Source: Chloroflexota bacterium
GTDB lineage: Bacteria; Chloroflexota; Limnocylindria; Limnocylindrales; Limnocylindraceae
Direction: 5' to 3'
Length of the DNA stretch: 19,065 nucleotides
Assembly (NCBI GenBank): GCA_003476885.1
Contig: DMUR01000105.1
Coordinates: 7,653 to 26,717, forward strand
The translations under genes and the position numbers were made by a program. This document shows positions 14,492-19,065 of this stretch, in pieces. The stretch's first letter is position 1, and the number at the start of each line of letters is the position of its first letter. Below the pieces are notes generated by a model. The model was given only the letters and a program-made list of their open reading frames with translations, was not told where the DNA came from and did no database searches.

Positions 14492-16651
14492 TCAGCCCTC
14501 CCGCGAGAGGAGGACGGCGGTAGGCCAGCCGCGAAGGTAGGACTCAATCAGTGGACGTGAGGCTGGAAGGGGTCGGCCGATGGAGTCCAGAAGTCGCTCT
14601 GCCTCTGCGCGCGCCACCACCGCAAGCGCGCGGTCTTCGGCGCGCGAGAGTGCGGCAACCCGCAGGGGTGGCAGGCCGCTCTGATCGGTTCCGAGCACGT
14701 CCCCCTCTCCACGCAACTCAACATCGCGCTCGGCGAGGAGGAAGCCATCTCGCGTGCTCTCGATCGCTTCAAGCCGGGCGCGCGCCACCTCATCCTCGCT
14801 ATCGCTGACTAAGACACACCAACCTTCACTTCCGCCACGACCAACGCGACCGCGGAGCTGATGCAGCGTTGCGAGTCCAAATCGATCAGCGCTCATGATC
14901 ACCATCACGCTCGCGCGCGGAACGTCAACGCCAACCTCAACGACCGTTGTCCCGACAACGATATCGACCTCTCCACGGGTGAAGCCATCCATCACGCCGC
15001 TGCGCACCGCGGTTGACTGCCGTCCATGCACCACCCCAACGTTGAGGCCTGGTGCTGCCGCAGCGATCCGCTTCGCCTGCTCAACCACTCCCGCCTCCCC
15101 GGCCGCCTCAAGCGCATCACCGCCAGTTTCACCACTCGGCTCCTCACCGGGATCCTCATCGCCGATTCGTGGGACCACGACAAAGGTTCCTCGCCCTGCG
15201 CCCGCCTCCGAGACGACAAAGCTCCACAGGCGATCAAGCTCTGCACTACTGCGGATCGCGGTGCGGATTGGCTGCCGACCAGCTGGGAGCTCGCGTAGCT
15301 CCGACGAGGCCACATCCGCGTAGAGGAGCTGTGCGATCGTCCGCGGGATTGGAGTCGCAGTCATCAGCAGAAGGTGCGGCTCCCCCTCCCCTTTTGCGGT
15401 TAACTGGGCTCGCTCCTCCACACCAAATCGATGTTGCTCGTCAACGATGACGAGTCCGAGCGAAGCGAATTGCGTCGCTTCAGAGAAGAGCGCGTGGGTC
15501 CCAATCAGAAGGGCGGTGCTCCCGTCGGCGGCTGCCGCGCGAACGTTGCGACGCTCTGCCGCAGAGGAGCTTCCAACCAGTAGGTCTACGCGAATCCCGA
15601 GTGGCGCGAAGAGTTTCCCCGCGGTGGCAGCGTGCTGCCGTGCGAGGAGTTCCGTTGGCGCCAGCATCGCGCACTGAAGACCAGCACGAGCGGCGGCAGC
15701 GGCCGCCACGAGTGCGACTGCTGTCTTCCCCGTACCAACATCCCCCTGCAAGAGGCGCAGCATTGGCTCGCCAGCGGCGAGGTCCGTCAAGATGGCATCG
15801 ATCGCGGCTGACTGATCTGATGTCCATAGCGGTGCTGGCGTGGAGGCTCCCTCGCGTCGAAGTCCGCGACGAATCGCCTCTTCAATCTCTGCGCGGTCGC
15901 GCTGAGGGACCTTAATGGATCGCGCCGCACCTTTCGCTCGACGGCGCCGTCGGCGAACGAGTGACAGCTGCACCGCGAGAAGTTCGTCAAAGGCGAGGCG
16001 ACGGAGTGCGGCATCGCGCTGCTCAAACTCACTCGGCCAGTGAGCCTCCGTCAAGGCGCCGGCGAGCGGCATCAGTTCGTGTCTGGTGCGAACGCCGGCG
16101 GGAAGCGGATCTGTGAGCTCCGCACCGAATTGATCAATGAGCTGGCGTACCGCCGCACGAAGGCTGAGTGCCGTCACCCCCTTTGTCAGCCGATAGATCG
16201 GAACGATTCGCCCTGCATTGACACTCTCGCCCCCTTCGAGCGCGCTGAATTCCGGTGCTTCAAGCTGGGCCCGCCACCCAATCGCCTTCACGCGGCCGGA
16301 GGCGACGATCTCAGCACCTGGGTGGAGGCGACGCTCAATGAAGCGACGGCCGTACCAGATCGCTTCCACCACACCGCTCTCGTCGGCGAGTGTGGCGATC
16401 GTTCGTTGCACCCCTCGTCGCCAGGTCTTTTCGACGCGAACATCAACAACCCGCACGCGAACCGTTGCAGGGCTTCCGCCTACAAGTTCAGCAACTGGCG
16501 TGATCGCTCGGCGGTCTTCGTAACGCCGCGGGAGATAGAGGAGGAGATCTCCCACGCTATGGACCCCTAGTCGAGCGAGCCCCCGTAGCAGGCTCGCTCC
16601 GCCGGGCAGGCCGAGCCCCTTGAGCGGCAGGCCGCTCGGGTCGGCGCTCAC
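14492..16651 (-). CDS. recG: ATP-dependent DNA helicase RecG
   Basis: RecG remodels stalled replication forks and Holliday junctions. The 719-residue protein has an N-terminal helical region, an OB-fold wedge domain (about 60-160) and a superfamily 2 motor. Visible motifs are Walker A GDVGTGKT at 303-310, APTELLARQH (Ia) near 331-340, DEQH at 404-407, TATPIPRT from 431, and GTTVVEVGVDVP with LHQLRGRVGRGG (V and VI). The C-terminal part carries the RecG-specific segment that couples ATP use to movement. The GTG at 16651 overlaps the stop of the FakA-like gene by four bases. Neighbours rsmD and coaD follow directly. Confidence 0.98.
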   Translation of the reverse strand: MSADPSGLPLKGLGLPGGASLLRGLARLGVHSVGDLLLYLPRRYEDRRAITPVAELVGGSPATVRVRVVDVRVEKTWRRGVQRTIATLADESGVVEAIWYGRRFIERRLHPGAEIVASGRVKAIGWRAQLEAPEFSALEGGESVNAGRIVPIYRLTKGVTALSLRAAVRQLIDQFGAELTDPLPAGVRTRHELMPLAGALTEAHWPSEFEQRDAALRRLAFDELLAVQLSLVRRRRRRAKGAARSIKVPQRDRAEIEEAIRRGLRREGASTPAPLWTSDQSAAIDAILTDLAAGEPMLRLLQGDVGTGKTAVALVAAAAAARAGLQCAMLAPTELLARQHAATAGKLFAPLGIRVDLLVGSSSAAERRNVRAAAADGSTALLIGTHALFSEATQFASLGLVIVDEQHRFGVEERAQLTAKGEGEPHLLLMTATPIPRTIAQLLYADVASSELRELPAGRQPIRTAIRSSAELDRLWSFVVSEAGAGRGTFVVVPRIGDEDPGEEPSGETGGDALEAAGEAGVVEQAKRIAAAAPGLNVGVVHGRQSTAVRSGVMDGFTRGEVDIVVGTTVVEVGVDVPRASVMVIMSADRFGLATLHQLRGRVGRGGSEGWCVLVSDSEDEVARARLEAIESTRDGFLLAERDVELRGEGDVLGTDQSGLPPLRVAALSRAEDRALAVVARAEAERLLDSIGRPLPASRPLIESYLRGWPTAVLLSREG

Positions 16652-18339
16652 TCCAAGCTCACGAGCACCCGCTCGATTGGCTGTTCGCCACGCGCGAGCT
16701 CCACTTCCACGCCGCGAACGACTCCACGAGCAGCTTCGGCCATGCGCTCGCCGGCGGCCGCGTCAACATCCGCTCCTAGGTAGAGCGTGATCAACTCCGC
16801 CCTCTCTCCCTGCAGCGCACGGGTGAGCGCCTCAATCTCGTCTTGTCCGGTGGCAACGATCCCGTCAACAGGATCAAGCGCCATCACTTCGCCGTTGCGT
16901 ACGCTGACCCCTTTCACCACCGCGTCGCGCACCGCCTGGACAATACGGAACGTTCTCGCACCGACTCGCGCGGTTTCGAACTGCTTCAGCGCAACATCTA
17001 AGGGGAGTGAGGGATCCCAGGTCAGGAGCGCCGCAATCCCCTCGGCTGCGTTGCGCGTTGGGACGACGGTCACGTTTGCCGCAACCAGGTCTGCGGCCTG
17101 GCGCGCTGCGAGAACGATGTTCCCGTTGTTCGGAAACACAATGACATCGCGCCGTCCCGTCGCGTTGATTGCGGTGGCAATCTCCGCTGCCGAAGGGTTC
17201 TCCGTTTGGCCACCGTGCACCAACTGCGAGGCCCCCGCCGATTTCATGATCGCAGCAAGTCCACTCCCTGCAGCGACCGCAACGATCGCGGTGCCGGGCT
17301 CAGGCCCCTTCTCAGGCGTTGCGCTGGCAACGCCAACGCGCGTGGAGAGGTCAGTAAAGGCACCATGTCCAGTGGCGCGTTCGGCACTTTGCTGGTCAAG
17401 ATTCTCAATCGTTACGCCACGGACATCGCCATGGGCAATCCCGTAGGCGAGGATCTGATCTGGCTGCAGGTTGTGCACGTGCACCTTGCAGACCGACGCA
17501 TCACCGGCGACGAGTACGCTTTCGCCGATGCGTTCAAGGTCAGCACGGATCTTGACGAGATCAAGTGGTGCCTCTGTGGCGCGGAGGATGAAGACCGTCT
17601 CGTAGCCATACTCGCCCGGAGCGCCATCTCCGCCCGCAGTCGGAAGTGGTAGTGCAGGAGTTGGAACGTGCGCACTTCTTGCGGGCTCTGCATCGTCCAG
17701 GGTTGCCGAAGGAGCAACCGAGGGCACATCTGCGATTCCCTCCAGGATGAGCTGTAGCCCGGTGCCTCCCGAATCAACGACTCCAGCCTCTCGGAGCACG
17801 GCGAGAAGCATTGGCGTCTTCTCCACCGAGATGCGAGCGCTCTCGGCAACGCGGAGGAGGAATGGGCGAAGCTCGGTCGATCCTTCCGCATCTGCCAGCG
17901 CGCTCGATGCAACTTCGCGCGCAACAGTAAGAATCGTCCCCTCTGTGGGTGTTGCAACAGCGCTGTAGGCGTGGAGCACGCCGATCGAGAGTGCGTTTGC
18001 GATCTCTGCCGCGCGAGCGCGCTTCCGCCCTCTTACCGCTTGGGGTAGTCCGCGCAGGATTTGCGAGAGCAGAACCCCCGAATTCCCTCTGGCGCCTAGG
18101 AGTGCGCCGCGAGCAACCGCTTCGCTGACTTCGTCTATTGATGTGACCCCCGTTGCAAGCGTCACCTCCCCTTCAGCGATCGCCGCCTTGAGGGTCGCGA
18201 GCATGTTCGTCCCCGTATCGCCGTCAGGGACAGGGAAGACGTTGAGCGCGTTCACCTCCGCGACGCGGGCCTCCAGCCGATCAGCGCCTGACCGGAGGGC
18301 CGCCATCAGCTCCACGCCGTCCCAGCTCTTACGGCTCAT
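16648..18339 (-). CDS. FakA/YloV-type DAK2 kinase (fatty acid kinase-like)
   Basis: The family's best-studied member, FakA of Staphylococcus aureus, phosphorylates fatty acids held by FakB to give acyl-phosphate. Here the DAK2/DhaL domain spans about 1-205, with ALNVFPVPDGDTGTNM (36-45 core, Mg-ATP binding) and ARGNSGVLLSQILRG. A variable Pro/Ala linker leads to a middle domain with YGYETVFIL and KVHVHNLQP. The C-terminal domain contains VAVAAGSGLAAIMKSAGA, FPNNGNIVLAA and VPTRNAAEGIAALL. The usual GYCTEF cysteine is Glu. I use the ATG at 18339 (563 residues); a TTG at 18459 would add 40 atypical residues. That ATG overlaps the stop of a short upstream ORF with a strong ribosome-binding site. 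recG follows by overlap. Confidence 0.9.
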   Translation of the reverse strand: MSRKSWDGVELMAALRSGADRLEARVAEVNALNVFPVPDGDTGTNMLATLKAAIAEGEVTLATGVTSIDEVSEAVARGALLGARGNSGVLLSQILRGLPQAVRGRKRARAAEIANALSIGVLHAYSAVATPTEGTILTVAREVASSALADAEGSTELRPFLLRVAESARISVEKTPMLLAVLREAGVVDSGGTGLQLILEGIADVPSVAPSATLDDAEPARSAHVPTPALPLPTAGGDGAPGEYGYETVFILRATEAPLDLVKIRADLERIGESVLVAGDASVCKVHVHNLQPDQILAYGIAHGDVRGVTIENLDQQSAERATGHGAFTDLSTRVGVASATPEKGPEPGTAIVAVAAGSGLAAIMKSAGASQLVHGGQTENPSAAEIATAINATGRRDVIVFPNNGNIVLAARQAADLVAANVTVVPTRNAAEGIAALLTWDPSLPLDVALKQFETARVGARTFRIVQAVRDAVVKGVSVRNGEVMALDPVDGIVATGQDEIEALTRALQGERAELITLYLGADVDAAAGERMAEAARGVVRGVEVELARGEQPIERVLVSLE

Positions 18340-18440
18340 CGGGCGCCCCACTCGCGGGTCTCCGCTACGCGGGAGAGGGGGGCGTGGCGGGCGGCGAGAA
18401 GTAGACCCGTCTGCGGTGCTCGCTGTCGCTCGCTCGGCAT
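18336..18440 (-). CDS. Possible 34-residue leader ORF ahead of the FakA-like gene
   Basis: The ATG at 18440 follows a strong GGGAGGGAG ribosome-binding site at ideal spacing. The reading frame ends with TGA overlapping the ATG of the kinase gene in an ATGA junction. The peptide is basic (MPSERQRAPQTGLL at its start), with no membrane segment, no known domain and no run of a regulatory codon. It may exist only to couple translation to the downstream gene, which has no ribosome-binding site of its own. It could also be chance. Confidence 0.35.
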   Translation of the reverse strand: MPSERQRAPQTGLLLAARHAPLSRVAETREWGAR

Positions 18441-18487
18441 GACTCCCTCCCTCAGCCAAGGCTCCCTCAGCCCTACGGCGTTCCTGC

Positions 18488-18494
18488 TACGATA
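18488..18494. promoter_or_regulatory. Overlapping divergent -10 boxes for rpmB and the kinase operon
   Basis: The 7-bp string TACGATA contains TACGAT on the plus strand (with TG one base before it, an extended -10) and TATCGT on the minus strand. The predicted starts are 18500 for rpmB and 18482 for the minus-strand operon, 18 bp apart. Leaders would be about 50 and 42 nt, both ending in good ribosome-binding sites. No -35 boxes are evident. Confidence 0.45.
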
Positions 18495-18549
18495 CGGCAC
18501 CAACGGCGGTGCGTCCCTCTCGGGCGCCAAGTACAGCAAGGAGAAGGTC

Positions 18550-18744
18550 ATGGCTCGCTTCTGCGTCCTCTGCGGCAAGGATTCGATCTCTGGGTTCAAC
18601 CCCCAGTCGGTCGGGATGAACCGCGTACGCGCACACCGACGCTTCCGGGCCAACCTCCAGCCGACCATGGTCCTCGCCAATGGGACGATGAAGCGCGCGC
18701 TGGTCTGCACATCCTGCCGACGAACGGCAACAAAGGGCGCCTAA
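18550..18744 (+). CDS. rpmB: Large ribosomal subunit protein L28, zinc-binding type
   Basis: The 64-residue protein matches L28: MARFCVLCGKDSISGFNPQS at the start, then basic RAHRRFRANLQP, and KRALVCTSCRRTATKGA at the end. It carries Cys5/Cys8 and Cys53/Cys56, two CxxC pairs expected to bind zinc (C+ type), found in many Gram-positive-type and chloroflexal bacteria. An AAGGAG ribosome-binding site lies six bases before the ATG. Reading further upstream in frame would add a non-family stretch and cross the promoter, so it is rejected. The gene diverges from the kinase operon, a common neighbour of rpmB, and converges on rpe with the stops seven bases apart. Confidence 0.96.
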   Translation: MARFCVLCGKDSISGFNPQSVGMNRVRAHRRFRANLQPTMVLANGTMKRALVCTSCRRTATKGA

Positions 18745-18751
18745 GCCTCAG

Positions 18752-19065
18752 CTACGCCTTTGGGCGTAACCCCTCTACCGCTGCGCGCATCTGCGCCGCT
18801 CCGAAAATCGCGGTACCCGCAACGAGGACGTCTCCCCCTTGTGCGACCGCATCAGATGCGGTGCTTGACCGAATCCCACCATCTACGTGTATCAGTCGCT
18901 CAGCGCCGAGGAGGACTCGAATCTCTTTGATGCGCGCAGCCGCATCGGGCTGATATGACTGGCCACCGAAGCCGGACTTCACCGTCATCACGAGCGCAAA
19001 ATCAAGATGCGCATCATTAGCTGCGAAGGCTCTGGCGGGTGTGCCTGGATCCGCTGCGAGACCTA
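18752..19065 (-). CDS. rpe: Ribulose-phosphate 3-epimerase, 5' end beyond window
   Basis: Rpe interconverts ribulose-5-phosphate and xylulose-5-phosphate in the pentose phosphate pathway and is a TIM barrel. About 104 C-terminal codons are visible. The diagnostic block is FALVMTVKSGFGGQSY, whose Met and the FGGQ turn belong to the active site (usually VMSVNPGFGGQ; here Lys-Ser replaces Asn-Pro). HVDGGIRSSTA, with the catalytic Asp, and GGDVLVAGTAIFGA, the phosphate-binding loop, follow. The frame is open to the window's right edge with no start codon needed inside. rpe next to rpmB and the FakA-like gene is a frequent cluster. Confidence 0.93.
   Translation of the reverse strand, partial: GLAADPGTPARAFAANDAHLDFALVMTVKSGFGGQSYQPDAAARIKEIRVLLGAERLIHVDGGIRSSTASDAVAQGGDVLVAGTAIFGAAQMRAAVEGLRPKA
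18754..18767. terminator. Weak hairpin between convergent rpmB and rpe ends
   Basis: ACGCC-TTTG-GGCGT forms a 5-bp stem over the last codons of rpe, ten bases after the rpmB stop. There is no T-run on either side, so at best it is a poor bidirectional terminator. Confidence 0.2.

Noticed and set aside
18439..18549. Upstream extension of L28
   Set aside because: L28 proteins start at MARFC-like sequence; the AAGGAG site lies before the ATG at 18550 and the extension crosses the promoter.
1..19065. tRNA, rRNA, 4.5S RNA, insertion sequence, phage or toxin-antitoxin genes
   Set aside because: I looked for conserved tRNA ends, transposase motifs, terminal repeats and paired small toxin-like ORFs on both strands and found none I could support.

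Overview
The window is a piece of core bacterial chromosome carrying translation, protein-targeting, chromosome-segregation and phospholipid genes. I see no phage, transposon, CRISPR array, tRNA or rRNA gene, and no clear new system. G+C is high (roughly 60% by eye). The gene order recG-rsmD-coaD-DUF177-rpmF ... rnc-smc-ftsY ... ffh-rpsP-khpA-rimM-trmD-rplS is typical of Gram-positive-type lineages (Terrabacteria). L28 and L32 both carry CxxC pairs, and S16 and L19 carry Ala/Glu-rich tails. Chloroflexota is my best guess and Actinomycetota the second; this rests on gene order only.

Layout, read along the minus strand from right to left. The right edge holds the 3' part of rpe (minus), which converges on rpmB (plus). 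A divergent promoter at about 18.49 kb separates rpmB from a minus-strand run: a short leader ORF, a FakA/DAK2-type kinase, recG, rsmD, coaD and a DUF177 protein. After a 121-bp structured gap comes rpmF-plsX-nusB-acpP, then a hairpin-filled 42-bp spacer, then rnc-smc-ftsY. Six junctions are 4-base stop/start overlaps, which implies strong translational coupling.

A plus-strand MFS transporter sits between ftsY and ffh. Its 3' end overlaps ftsY by 18 bp. Its 5' end faces ffh across only 22 bp, where two candidate -10 boxes share one TA step and each would place +1 on the A of an ATG. Beyond it, ffh, rpsP, khpA, rimM, trmD and rplS follow on the minus strand; rpsP and rplS appear to have their own promoters and leader hairpins. 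L19 runs off the left edge.

The genes connect functionally. Ffh and FtsY are the two GTPases of co-translational targeting. PlsX and ACP sit on the acyl-phosphate route to phospholipids, and a FakA-type kinase could feed the same acyl-phosphate pool. RNase III, NusB, RimM, TrmD, RsmD, KhpA and four ribosomal proteins form a ribosome-making set. SMC and RecG serve chromosome maintenance. The points most worth checking are the symmetric leaderless promoter, the rimM start with no ordinary initiation codon, the altered GTPase motifs of Ffh, the leader ORF before the FakA-like gene, the rnc leader hairpin, and the paired acidic tails on S16 and L19.
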